A stretch of DNA of 20,092 nucleotides from JAAYDY01 sp964500225 (GCA_964500225.1 CAZCOA010000047.1:1-20092); one strand, 5' to 3'. Positions 7,976-14,213 are shown, numbered from the stretch's first letter. Made by a program: numbers and translations. The notes: a model not told the origin generated them from the sequence alone.

Positions 7976-8005
7976 ATCTTACCCCGCGGCCGCTCGGCCC
8001 GTCAA
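7976..8005 (-). promoter_or_regulatory. Sigma70-like promoter, minus strand, toward the MshEN ATPase
   Basis: On the minus strand, TTGACG (8005-8000, 5 of 6) is followed by an 18-base spacer and TAAGAT (7981-7976, 4 of 6). The predicted start is near 7969. It is back to back with the plus-strand promoter at 8041-8069, the two -35 boxes being 35 bases apart. It is the best match I found upstream of the ATPase gene at 5894-7624. Confidence 0.45.
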
Positions 8006-8040
8006 GGACAATCAAGAGAAGCGAGAAAACCGCGAACGAT

Positions 8041-8069
8041 TTGACTTCGGCCATATTTCGTGGTATGTT
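8041..8069 (+). promoter_or_regulatory. Sigma70-like promoter, plus strand, toward the PEP-CTERM gene
   Basis: TTGACT (8041-8046, 5 of 6), a 17-base spacer, and TATGTT (8064-8069, 4 of 6). An A-rich stretch (AATCAAGAGAAGCGAGAAAA) just upstream could act as an UP element. Transcription would start around 8076 and run into the structured RNA ending at the terminator at 8203-8248. I found no better promoter between that terminator and the gene at 8342. Confidence 0.55.
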
Positions 8070-8075
8070 CATGCA

Positions 8076-8248
8076 AGAGGGAGTTATCAGTAGATTGCGG
8101 GGCCGTTGTGGCGCAGGTGCGTCGCAGATGGTTCTTTTTGTTTGCGGCCTCTGGATTCGGCCGTTGATGTTTGCAGAGTGCGCCGGAGGGCGTTTGTCGG
8201 TCAAGCGGGCCACGACCCTGTTGCGGGGTTGCGGCCCGCTTTTTCTTC
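8076..8248 (+). ncRNA. Candidate structured RNA of about 170 nt, unrecognised class
   Basis: The span is bounded by a good promoter (8041-8069) and a strong intrinsic terminator (8203-8248). Inside are serial hairpins: GTGGCGC/GCGTCGC with AGGT loop (8108-8125), GCGGCC/GGCCGT (8144-8164), and CGCC/GGCG with GGAG loop (about 8181-8192). An alternative pairing of GGGGCCG (8099-8105) with CGGCCTC (8145-8151) would compete with the second hairpin, as in a switch. An open frame crosses the region but passes through the terminator and has no convincing start. It does not match 6S, tmRNA, SRP or RNase P RNA by eye. It is either a free-standing small RNA or an attenuated leader of the PEP-CTERM gene 94 bases further on. 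Confidence 0.45.
8203..8248 (+). terminator. Strong intrinsic terminator upstream of the PEP-CTERM gene
   Basis: AGCGGGCC (8204-8211) pairs with GGCCCGCT (8233-8240). After an A/C mismatch the stem continues through ACCC/GGGT to a short loop, and TTTTTCTTC follows. The stem is about 14 bp and very GC-rich. It ends the RNA started at about 8076 and lies 94 bases before the next start codon. Confidence 0.85.
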
Positions 8249-8341
8249 GCGCGTAGGATTGCATCGGTCATTTAGCTGGGTGTCGTATTCTGGGCTTCGA
8301 ACGGTGGTGAGCAGACTTTTCTTGCGAAAGGGGTTTGACTT

Positions 8342-9169
8342 ATGATCGGAAGCAGAATGTGGGTAGTGTGTCTGGTGGCGGTTATGGCCGCCTCAACATC
8401 GGCGAGTGCGGACACCCTATGGGGCACATCGCACGCCTCCTCCGGCTTCTGGCAGGGAGGCTCCATCTGGACGTACGATACCGTGTCGAAAACCCTCACC
8501 GTGAAGGCCACGTACACAACGGCTACGCTAATAGCCTTTGGCGACATCGCGGTCAGCCCTGGCGGCGACGTGTATGTGACCTACTATGGCCAGGACGGCT
8601 TTGACAAGCTGGCCAAAGTCAACACCACGACGTGGGCCTTCGACTGGGTGCAGGATCTGGGCGGCTCGGCGGACCAGATCAACGCTTTGGAGTTCATCGG
8701 CAACGATCTCTACGGCGTCACTGGCGGCGGCATCGACGCCCGCATCCGGAAATTCACTCTGACCGGTTCCGGAGCGACCGTGACGGACATCGGCAAGATC
8801 GGCAAGAACTCCGACGGCGACCTGACCCGGGATCCCCAGACGGGCACGGTGTATTACACGTCGTGGGAAAGCACCGCATCGCAACTGAACACCGTGGATC
8901 TGGCCGTCCCTTCGGAAACGATGGTTGGTTTCATCACGGGCGGCCAGAACGGCTGGGCCGGTCTGGTCTTCGGGACCGACGGCACGCTGTGGGCAGGCAA
9001 CTACTACCAGAACATGCTCTATACAATCAACAAGTCGACGGCAGTTGCCACGTTCTACGACAACCTCAGCGGCGTGGGCACCGTCACCGGCCTGAGCATC
9101 CCGGAACCGGCAACCATGAGCTTGCTGGGTCTGGGCCTCGCGGCCCTGGCGGCTCGCCGCCGCAGGTAG
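8342..9169 (+). CDS. Secreted PEP-CTERM sorting-domain protein
   Basis: 275 residues from ATG at 8342, with AAAGGGG about 9 bases upstream. The N-terminus is a Sec signal peptide (residues 1-23, hydrophobic core VVCLVAVMAA, likely cut after ASA). The C-terminus is a full PEP-CTERM signal: IPEPATM, a hydrophobic helix (SLLGLGLAALAA) and terminal RRRR. By family knowledge, an exosortase recognises this signal and processes the protein for surface or extracellular-matrix display; no exosortase gene is in the window. The middle holds repeated units of the type GDVYVTYYGQDGFDKLAKV, TGTVYYTSWES...LNTVDL and GTLWAGNYYQNMLYTINK, which look like blades of a beta-propeller. The ligand is unknown. It stands alone, with the structured RNA upstream and a hairpin terminator downstream. 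Confidence 0.88.
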   Translation: MIGSRMWVVCLVAVMAASTSASADTLWGTSHASSGFWQGGSIWTYDTVSKTLTVKATYTTATLIAFGDIAVSPGGDVYVTYYGQDGFDKLAKVNTTTWAFDWVQDLGGSADQINALEFIGNDLYGVTGGGIDARIRKFTLTGSGATVTDIGKIGKNSDGDLTRDPQTGTVYYTSWESTASQLNTVDLAVPSETMVGFITGGQNGWAGLVFGTDGTLWAGNYYQNMLYTINKSTAVATFYDNLSGVGTVTGLSIPEPATMSLLGLGLAALAARRRR

Positions 9170-9190
9170 CCGTTTGCGGGCGGCAGGCGG

Positions 9191-9253
9191 GGTCGGGCCA
9201 GCGACACACACAGTGGGCCCAATGAAGGGGCTGTCGAGTCCGTTGGCCCGACC
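9191..9253. repeat. Perfect 10-bp inverted repeat with nested palindromes
   Basis: GGTCGGGCCA (9191-9200) and TGGCCCGACC (9244-9253) are perfect reverse complements. Within them lie CGACA (9202-9206) and TGTCG further right, and the 8-bp palindrome TGGGCCCA in the middle. The element lies between the PEP-CTERM stop and the terminator hairpin, so it would fold in the 3' end of that mRNA. Function unknown. Confidence 0.55.
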
Positions 9254-9282
9254 TACAAACTGATGATTTGCATCGCAGATCC

Positions 9283-9313
9283 GGAAGGGATCCCATTCTG
9301 AGGGGTCCCTTCC
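9283..9313 (+). terminator. Hairpin terminator between convergent genes
   Basis: GGAAGGGATCCC (9283-9294), a 7-base loop, and GGGGTCCCTTCC (9302-9313) form a 12-bp stem with one G-T pair. The plus-strand tail is TGTCCGTTTG, only partly T-rich. It closes the PEP-CTERM transcript and could also stop the convergent aminotransferase transcript ending at 9429. Confidence 0.6.
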
Positions 9314-9428
9314 TGTCCGTTTGCCGTGCGACTGCCCCTCAGCAATGCTCGTGGACTGCGTTGAGCAGCCCCCCTACGGTTGCCGCCACCGCTGCCGTGC
9401 GGTTGGCGCGCGAGTTTGGGGGCGACGG

Positions 9429-10532
9429 TCAGCGCATCTGGCGGGCGAGGCGGCAGAGGATCTCGGCGCCGCGAAGCAGTTGATCGCGGCCCACGGTGTA
9501 GCAAAGGCGGAAATGGGTGGCCCGTTCGCTGAATACGTTGCCGGGGATAATCAGCACCTCGTTTTTGATCGCCTCGGCAACGAACTCTTCGGCGCGGCCG
9601 CCGGGGGCCTTTGGGAACATGTAGAATGCGCCGCTCGGGCGGACGATCTCGAAGTCGTCTTTCAGGGCGTCGTACATCAGGTCGCGCCGCTCGGCGAAGC
9701 CGGCCACTTGCTCTTCCATGCTCAAGTCCATCGCCGCCAGGCCGCCGGCCTGGACCATACTCGGCGCGCAGACAAAGGTGTACTGCTGGAGCATGGTCAT
9801 GGCTTGGATGACCTCGGCGGGGCCGGTGACATAGCCGAGGCGCCAGCCGGTCATGCCGTAGGTCTTGCTGAAGCCCTTGAGCAGGATCACCTTGTCGTAG
9901 CGGCCGCAGGCCGAGGCGTGCGGACCGTCGTAGCAGAAGGCGTCGTAGATTTCGTCGCTGAGGATCAGCAGGTCGTGCTGGGCGGCCAGGGCCAGAACGT
10001 CGTCGATCTCCTGCCGGGTCATGACGGCGCCGCTGGGGTTGCAGGGGCTGTTGAGTATCAGGAGCCGCGTACGGTCGGTGATGTGCGGGCGAATGCGGTC
10101 GGCCGTCAGGTGAAAGTCCGGGTAGGTGTCGATGAAGACGGGCTTGCCGCCAATGACGCGGGTCAGGTGCTTGTACATGACGAAGTAGGGATCGGCGATG
10201 AGGACCTCGTCGCCGGGGTTGACGGTGGCCATGAGGGCCAGGAAGAGTCCGCCGCTGACGCCGCTGGTGATGAGGACGGGCGGATCGACGAGGCCGAACT
10301 TGGCCTTCAGGTCGTCGGCGACGCGGCGGCAGAGTTCGGCAGTACCTTGGGTCTGGGTGTACTTGTTGCGGCCCTCGCGGATAGCACGAATGGCGGCATC
10401 CTTGGCGACGTCGGGGACGTCGAAGTCGGGCTGGCCGATCGACAGGTTAATGGGGTTCTTGATCCTGGCGGCCAGGTCGAAGACCTTGCGGATGCCGGAG
10501 GCGTCAATGAGTTTCATGCGATCGGCAAGCAT
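9429..10532 (-). CDS. Pyridoxal-phosphate aminotransferase, class I/II
   Basis: 367 residues from ATG at 10532, with AGGAG 8 bases upstream. Fold type I, AspC/PatA-like. Seen: SIGQPDFDVP near the N-terminus (31-40), KYTQTQGTAEL (57-67), NSPCNPSG (161-168, the family's N-P-x-N-P-x-G), SDEIYDAF (192-199, Asp contacting the cofactor nitrogen), FSKTYGMTGWRLGY (221-234) with Lys223 as the Schiff-base lysine, and FRLCY near the C-terminus with Arg342 as the likely carboxylate-binding Arg. It should transfer an amino group between an amino acid and a 2-oxo acid in the cytoplasm. The substrate cannot be read from sequence; aspartate, alanine or aromatic amino acids are all possible. It is slightly short for the family (usually about 380-400). 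I see no promoter in the 50 bases between its start and the terminator at 10583-10616. Confidence 0.93.
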   Translation of the reverse strand: MLADRMKLIDASGIRKVFDLAARIKNPINLSIGQPDFDVPDVAKDAAIRAIREGRNKYTQTQGTAELCRRVADDLKAKFGLVDPPVLITSGVSGGLFLALMATVNPGDEVLIADPYFVMYKHLTRVIGGKPVFIDTYPDFHLTADRIRPHITDRTRLLILNSPCNPSGAVMTRQEIDDVLALAAQHDLLILSDEIYDAFCYDGPHASACGRYDKVILLKGFSKTYGMTGWRLGYVTGPAEVIQAMTMLQQYTFVCAPSMVQAGGLAAMDLSMEEQVAGFAERRDLMYDALKDDFEIVRPSGAFYMFPKAPGGRAEEFVAEAIKNEVLIIPGNVFSERATHFRLCYTVGRDQLLRGAEILCRLARQMR

Positions 10533-10582
10533 CTCGGTTCTCCTTGCGCGGTCCCTGGCGCAACAGGCGCCGCGGAGGCCGC

Positions 10583-10616
10583 AAAGAAAAAACGCGCCGC
10601 CGAAATGGGCGGCGCG
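10583..10616 (-). terminator. Intrinsic terminator after the small basic protein gene
   Basis: CGCGCCGCC (10593-10601) and GGCGGCGCG (10608-10616) form a perfect 9-bp GC stem with a 6-base loop. On the minus strand TTTTTTCTTT (10592-10583) follows. It lies 60 bases downstream of the small basic protein stop and only 51 bases upstream of the aminotransferase start. Confidence 0.9.
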
Positions 10617-10675
10617 GCTTGAGTGTGCAACAGGCGCCCACGGCCGGCGGGTGTGAGGACGCCGGCGGTCGTCGG

Positions 10676-10966
10676 CTACTTCTTGCCGGCATCGCCGGCG
10701 GCCTTGGCGGCGGGCTTGGCGGCAGCACTTTCGGCCGGCGCGGCAGCGGCAGCGCCTTCGGCGGCCTCGGCGCCCTCAGCCGCTTTCTCGGCCTTCTCTT
10801 TCTTGACCGCGACTTTGCGGTTGGCGACTTTCGGCAGCCCGAAAACCGACATGTTGTCATTCCACTTCTCGGTGTCCTTGAGCACGGCCAGCCGCTCGTC
10901 ACGGCTCAGCACGTTGCGGTGGCGGGCCAGCGCGTTTCGCGGTTTGAGTCCTCTGTCCATCGACAT
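10676..10966 (-). CDS. PVC-group small basic protein
   Basis: 96 residues from ATG at 10966; GGAGG lies 10 bases upstream. The first 50 or so residues (MSMDRGLKPR, NALARHRNVLSRDERLAVL, EKWNDN, SVFGLPKV) match from memory the small basic protein family (TIGR04137-like) conserved in Planctomycetes, Verrucomicrobia and Chlamydiae. That family is thought to bind nucleic acid or ribosomes; its exact role is not established. After residue 50 comes a low-complexity tail rich in Lys, Ala and Glu (KKEKAEKAAEGAEAAEG, then Ala/Pro/Lys), which most shorter members lack. It follows the SPOR-like protein gene by 47 bases and ends at a strong terminator, so the two are probably one transcript. It is the strongest single marker of the organism group. 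Confidence 0.85.
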   Translation of the reverse strand: MSMDRGLKPRNALARHRNVLSRDERLAVLKDTEKWNDNMSVFGLPKVANRKVAVKKEKAEKAAEGAEAAEGAAAAAPAESAAAKPAAKAAGDAGKK

Positions 10967-11013
10967 CGTAGTTCGACCTCCTGTGCGTTATGGTGAGCCA
11001 GCCCTGAGCGCTG

Positions 11014-11775
11014 CTACGACTTTTTGGCGATGTAGGCGCTGCTGAACTCGTTCGACCGATTGAATCGCCGGGCGTACTCGGCGCCCAGCCCCCTGATGCG
11101 ATCGCGAAGCTCGATCGCCTTCTCGTGCGTTTCCGACGGAAACGTCTGCCGCGAGTACAGATAGTAGTTGCGTCCTCGCTGCTCGACATCCGTCGCGATG
11201 CCCTGCTCAGCCAGGAACGCCCGCGACTGCGTCAACGATTCCTGCGTGTCGCGATGTTCGACCGGCAGACTCATGATCCGGACGCGGAAGTCGCCACTCA
11301 GGGCCGGATCGACCAATCCGTCCGGACCGCTTGGAGCCGGGGCCACAGGTTCCGCCGCAACAGTCGCCACGGGCTGATTGACGTGGGCAAACGGCTCGCG
11401 TTCAGCCAGCGTCGCGGCACCTGAGTTGCTAAGCACCTGCGGCTGCGGCGGCTGGGCCATGATCTCCCCGAGCGTCGGCCGATTCTGGTCGAGCCGCCGG
11501 AGTCGGGTCATGCCGATCGTGTAGCCGGCGTATCCGGCCACGGCCAAGGCCATGAGGGCCAGCAGGGATCCGACAAACACCTGCATGGCTGTCAGCCGGA
11601 TGACATAACGATCGCCGGCCGCCGGTGCAACCGGCCCGGTCGTCGGCATTGTACGTTCTGCCGGCACCGCGGGCTGTTGCGGCTGTCCCCCGGCCGCCAC
11701 GGCGTTCTGCCGGTGGTGGACGCCGCGGAACCTGCTATAGACCTCAAAAAGCGTCTGCGGTTGCTTGCGAGCCAT
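11014..11775 (-). CDS. Single-pass membrane protein with SPOR-like C-terminal domain
   Basis: 253 residues from ATG at 11775, with GGGGGA as ribosome binding site. The frame extends upstream, but that part overlaps the predicted promoter and leader, so I exclude it. Layout: a cytoplasmic N-terminus with LFEVYSRFRG (9-18) and a Gln/Pro/Ala-rich stretch (25-55), one transmembrane helix (about 64-88, VFVGSLLALMALAVAGYAGY), a Pro/Ala-rich periplasmic linker (100-160), and a compact C-terminal domain (161-245). The last has the alternating pattern FRVRIMSL ... SRAFLAEQGI ... GRNYYLYSRQTF ... AIELRDRIRGLG, reminiscent of peptidoglycan-binding SPOR domains. The SPOR assignment is by pattern only. 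It is the first gene after the promoter at 11834-11862 and is followed by the small basic protein gene. A role in the envelope or division is possible but unproven. Confidence 0.75.
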   Translation of the reverse strand: MARKQPQTLFEVYSRFRGVHHRQNAVAAGGQPQQPAVPAERTMPTTGPVAPAAGDRYVIRLTAMQVFVGSLLALMALAVAGYAGYTIGMTRLRRLDQNRPTLGEIMAQPPQPQVLSNSGAATLAEREPFAHVNQPVATVAAEPVAPAPSGPDGLVDPALSGDFRVRIMSLPVEHRDTQESLTQSRAFLAEQGIATDVEQRGRNYYLYSRQTFPSETHEKAIELRDRIRGLGAEYARRFNRSNEFSSAYIAKKS

Positions 11776-11833
11776 GGCAGTCCCCCGGCAAGCCGATTCG
11801 TATGGGCCGTCACACAGGCCGGCGCAGTGAGGT

Positions 11834-11862
11834 ATGATAGCCCTCGAGGCCCGGATCGTCAA
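11834..11862 (-). promoter_or_regulatory. Near-consensus sigma70 promoter for the SPOR-like protein and small basic protein genes
   Basis: On the minus strand: TTGACG (11862-11857, 5 of 6), a 17-base spacer, TATCAT (11839-11834, 5 of 6). The predicted start is near 11827, leaving a leader of about 50 bases before the ATG at 11775. It is the best promoter match in the window together with that of the pilT operon. Confidence 0.7.
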
Positions 11863-11934
11863 ATGAATAACGCGAGACCGTGGGTCGTCCATTGAGGTGA
11901 ATTGGCATCAGGAACCCGGGTTGGGAGATGGGGC

Positions 11935-11968
11935 CACAAAAATACATACACGAGTCGCACAAAATACA
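11935..11968. repeat. Direct repeat CACAAAA(A)TACA, 23-bp period
   Basis: CACAAAAATACA (11935-11946) recurs as CACAAAATACA (11958-11968), one A shorter. The start-to-start distance of 23 bp is about two helical turns. It lies in the AT-richer part of the gap between the divergent SPOR-like and sigma-factor genes, about 73 bases upstream of the SPOR promoter. It could be an operator; nothing in the window names the regulator. Confidence 0.4.
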
Positions 11969-12028
11969 CCACCCGGACGACTGGGCGAACACGGGTTAGA
12001 AAAACGGTGGGGTTATGCCGGAATTTGC

Positions 12029-12057
12029 TTTACCATTGGGTGGAATTAAGGCACAAT
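12029..12057 (+). promoter_or_regulatory. Weak sigma70-like promoter candidate for the ECF operon
   Basis: TTTACC (12029-12034, 4 of 6), a 17-base spacer, CACAAT (12052-12057, 4 of 6), about 100 bases before the sigma-factor start. The match is modest. An autoregulated ECF promoter overlapping here (GGAATT at 12042-12047) is also conceivable. Confidence 0.3.
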
Positions 12058-12155
12058 TGCAAAGCCGGTAGGCGCAGGCGGTCGCAGTGTAGCCTGTGAC
12101 AATCCAAATGGGGCTGAGGGCGCCAGTTCGGGCCCGGCATTCTAGGAAACGACCC

Positions 12156-12821
12156 ATGGCCAAGACCCCAATGGCAGCGACGTATGAGGCGATTGGCACT
12201 CACGGTGCGGCGGTTGACCCGGATGTGGCGTTGATGCTGGCGCTGAGCCGGGGTGACGATTCGGCCTTCGAAGAGTTGGTCGCCCGTCACCAGTCGCGGA
12301 TCGTGGCCCTGATCCACCGCTTCGTGGGCGACGAGGCCGAGGCCGAGGATCTGGCCCAGGAAGTGTTCCTGCGTGTGTACCGGACGCGTGATCGCTACCA
12401 GCCGAAGGCGCGTTTCTCGACGTGGATCTACCGCATTGCGGCCAACGTGAGCCTGAACGCCCTTCGCAGCCGTGGGCGGCGGCGTAACATTAGTGTCCCG
12501 TTGAGCTACGAGGCCACCGAGACGCAGGAAGGGCAGACGTCGGCGCACGTGGAGGACACGCACGCCGACCGGCCCGGAGCTCGCATGGAACAAGAAGAGC
12601 TTCGCGCGCAGGTCCGCGAGGCCATCGATCAGTTGCCTGAGAATCAGAAGGTCGCGGTCATCCTGAACAAGTACGAGAACCTGAGCTACGACGAGATCGG
12701 CGCCATCATGGGATGCTCAGTCATGGCCGTCAAAAGCCTGCTGGCCCGTGCCCGGACGAATCTTCGCGAGCGGTTGGCCCACTACATGTCCACCGGGCGG
12801 GTGCGGCAGTCGCTGACGTAA
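12156..12821 (+). CDS. ECF-family RNA polymerase sigma factor (RpoE-like)
   Basis: 221 residues from ATG at 12156, with AGGAA 7 bases upstream. The frame is open to a GTG at 12096, but that extension has no ribosome binding site. Sigma region 2 spans about 33-107 (DDSAFEELVARHQSRIV, DEAEAEDLAQEVFLRVYR, FSTWIYRIAANVSLNALRSR). Region 4 spans about 150-207 (AIDQLPENQKVAVIL, LSYDEIGAIMGCSVMAVKSLLARARTNL), with the helix-turn-helix at 176-197. There is no region 3, as expected for ECF factors. The 20-residue N-terminal extension is unremarkable. The linker (108-149) is longer than in many ECF factors. The anti-sigma factor and a DUF3106-like gene follow, so it is most likely held inactive at the membrane until an envelope signal arrives. 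The target promoter sequence cannot be read from here. Confidence 0.94.
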   Translation: MAKTPMAATYEAIGTHGAAVDPDVALMLALSRGDDSAFEELVARHQSRIVALIHRFVGDEAEAEDLAQEVFLRVYRTRDRYQPKARFSTWIYRIAANVSLNALRSRGRRRNISVPLSYEATETQEGQTSAHVEDTHADRPGARMEQEELRAQVREAIDQLPENQKVAVILNKYENLSYDEIGAIMGCSVMAVKSLLARARTNLRERLAHYMSTGRVRQSLT

Positions 12822-12854
12822 CAGATGTTGTGGTCATCCCATGTCGATCGATCT

Positions 12855-12890
12855 CGGCGGCTTCGCCTTCAGAGGCCGCCGTTTGTCTGT
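12855..12890 (+). terminator. Terminator-like hairpin between sigma and anti-sigma genes
   Basis: CGGCGGCTTC (12855-12864), a 7-base loop, and GAGGCCGCCG (12872-12881) form a 10-bp stem with one G-T pair, followed by TTTGTCTGT. It begins 34 bases after the sigma-factor stop. If partial, it would lower anti-sigma expression relative to sigma. Confidence 0.5.
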
Positions 12891-12928
12891 ATGGAGTCGC
12901 TGAAGGACGGCGCGGACCCCGGTGCTTC

Positions 12929-12948
12929 GGGCGGCTGTCGAGCCGCCC
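12929..12948 (+). repeat. 8-bp hairpin upstream of the anti-sigma gene
   Basis: GGGCGGCT (12929-12936), loop GTCG, AGCCGCCC (12941-12948). No T-run follows, so it is not a standard terminator. It could be an mRNA-stability or processing element in the 260-base gap between the two genes. Confidence 0.45.
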
Positions 12949-13081
12949 CCTGGGGCATGTCGGGCCGTGCCGGACAAGCCGGAAGAAAGGCCGCCCCCTG
13001 TCGGCCGCCGTGGTGTTCAATGGTCGGGGGCGGGATTTTGTGTCATATCGCGCTGCAGCCGGCCGAAACAGAAGAGTAACG

Positions 13082-13618
13082 ATGGAACCGAACCAGCCTG
13101 TGTGTCGCCGTGTCCGCGAGAACCTGTCGGCGTATCTCGACGGGGAACTCCAGGGGGCTGCGCGCCGGTTGATCGAGGAACACCTGGCCGAGTGCGCCGA
13201 GTGCCGCACGCAGTTGGACGAGTTGAAGGAGACCTGGCGTCTGCTGGACGAGTTGGAGGAGCCGATCGTCCACAACGATTTCCGTCAGGAGGTACTGGCC
13301 CGCGCGCGTGCCGAGGCTCAGGCAGAGCAGGTCGCGAGAGAAGGCAACCGCCGGTCGTTGGTGGCGGGTCTGGCGGCGTCGGCGGCGGCAGCGGTTTTCC
13401 TGTTCGGCCTGTACGCGTCGAGTCGTCCGCTGAGTGATCCTCCGACGCCGCGGCAGCGTGAGGCGATTACGTACCTGGATCTGCTGGACAACGTGGATGC
13501 CCTGCTCTGCCTGGACCAGGCCCGGGAGCTTCAGGCGCTGGGCCAGAGTATGGAGGCGTCCCCCGTCGCGCCGACGTCTGAGAAGTCGAACGGGTCCAAG
13601 GGAGGGTCCGGTGTCTGA
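13082..13618 (+). CDS. Zinc-finger transmembrane anti-sigma factor
   Basis: 178 residues from ATG at 13082, with AGAAGAG just upstream. The frame is open much further upstream, but that would put over 120 unrelated residues before the zinc-finger domain. The N-terminal zf-HC2/ZAS domain has H34-x3-C38-x2-C41 (HLAECAEC) with Cys8 as the likely fourth ligand. LSAYLDGEL (15-23) is the usual helix of this family. One transmembrane helix follows (about 92-113, LVAGLAASAAAAVFLFGLY), then a periplasmic tail (114-178) ending in a Ser/Lys/Gly-rich stretch. By family, the cytoplasmic domain binds the ECF sigma factor and releases it upon a signal or proteolysis. The next gene overlaps its stop by 8 bases, so those two are translationally coupled. 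Confidence 0.9.
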   Translation: MEPNQPVCRRVRENLSAYLDGELQGAARRLIEEHLAECAECRTQLDELKETWRLLDELEEPIVHNDFRQEVLARARAEAQAEQVAREGNRRSLVAGLAASAAAAVFLFGLYASSRPLSDPPTPRQREAITYLDLLDNVDALLCLDQARELQALGQSMEASPVAPTSEKSNGSKGGSGV

Positions 13619-14132
13619 TCGGCGACGCACCATCCTCGCCATGACGTTCCGCCTGGCCGTGGCGGCCGTGGGCATCGCGGGCCTCGTGCTTCTGCTGTTG
13701 CCGGGGATAGCTCGGGGTCTGGGACTGGAGCCCGATTTGGCCCCGTGGGCCTTGACCCGGCGGGACGACTCGACCGGCAACGACGAGCGGTTGCTTAGCG
13801 TCGCGGGGTTGCGCGTCGCACCGGATCAACTGAAGGCCAATCGCCGCGCGTGGGCCGCCATGAGCGACAGCGAGCGGGCCGCCTATGTGGCGCGGCTGGA
13901 CCGCTTGGCCCAGCTCGACGCCGAACAGCGGCAGAAGCTCGTAAACAACTACACACAGTGGCGTGAGCTTCCGCTGCAGGATCGCGAGCGGCTGATCCGC
14001 CTCGCCTCCGCACTGGCCCGATTCGAGGCCTCGCTGGGGCGTCAGGATCAGGCGGTTCTCGATGGCCTGGCCGGCAAGGATCGGGCCCGTCACCTCATCC
14101 GGCTCTGGCAGGCGCGGCAACAATCCAACTGA
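13611..14132 (+). CDS. Membrane-anchored DUF3106-like protein of the ECF operon
   Basis: 173 residues from GTG at 13611, which overlaps the anti-sigma stop by 8 bases and has GGGAGGG 5 bases upstream. An ATG at 13641 (codon 11) is an alternative but lacks a ribosome binding site. Residues 12-32 (FRLAVAAVGIAGLVLLLL) are a membrane anchor or uncleaved signal. Residues 85-140 carry a repeating helical pattern (MSDSERAAYVARLDRLAQLD, EQRQKLVNNYTQWRELP, DRERLIRLASALARFEA) resembling DUF3106 proteins found beside sigma/anti-sigma pairs. No catalytic motif is visible. Its position suggests a periplasmic sensor or partner of the anti-sigma factor, which is inference. Confidence 0.75.
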   Translation: MSDRRRTILAMTFRLAVAAVGIAGLVLLLLPGIARGLGLEPDLAPWALTRRDDSTGNDERLLSVAGLRVAPDQLKANRRAWAAMSDSERAAYVARLDRLAQLDAEQRQKLVNNYTQWRELPLQDRERLIRLASALARFEASLGRQDQAVLDGLAGKDRARHLIRLWQARQQSN

Positions 14133-14213
14133 CACGGTGTAGCGGCGCGTTGGGCAAGGGGTTGCATACCTGCGGGGCGGCACCCGACGCCATGCAGCCA
14201 ACCGGCACGCCGT

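Noticed and set aside
7789..8256. Plus-strand frame running through the structured RNA.
   Set aside because: It passes through a strong intrinsic terminator and ends just beyond it; the internal ATG at 8066 overlaps the predicted -10 box.
7965..8271. Two overlapping minus-strand frames of about 90-99 codons.
   Set aside because: They lie across the divergent promoters and antisense to the structured RNA, and have no credible start or domain.
12713..13081. Long N-terminal extension of the anti-sigma factor, in frame from 12713.
   Set aside because: It would overlap the sigma gene and read through two hairpins; the zinc-finger domain starts directly after ATG 13082, which has a ribosome binding site.
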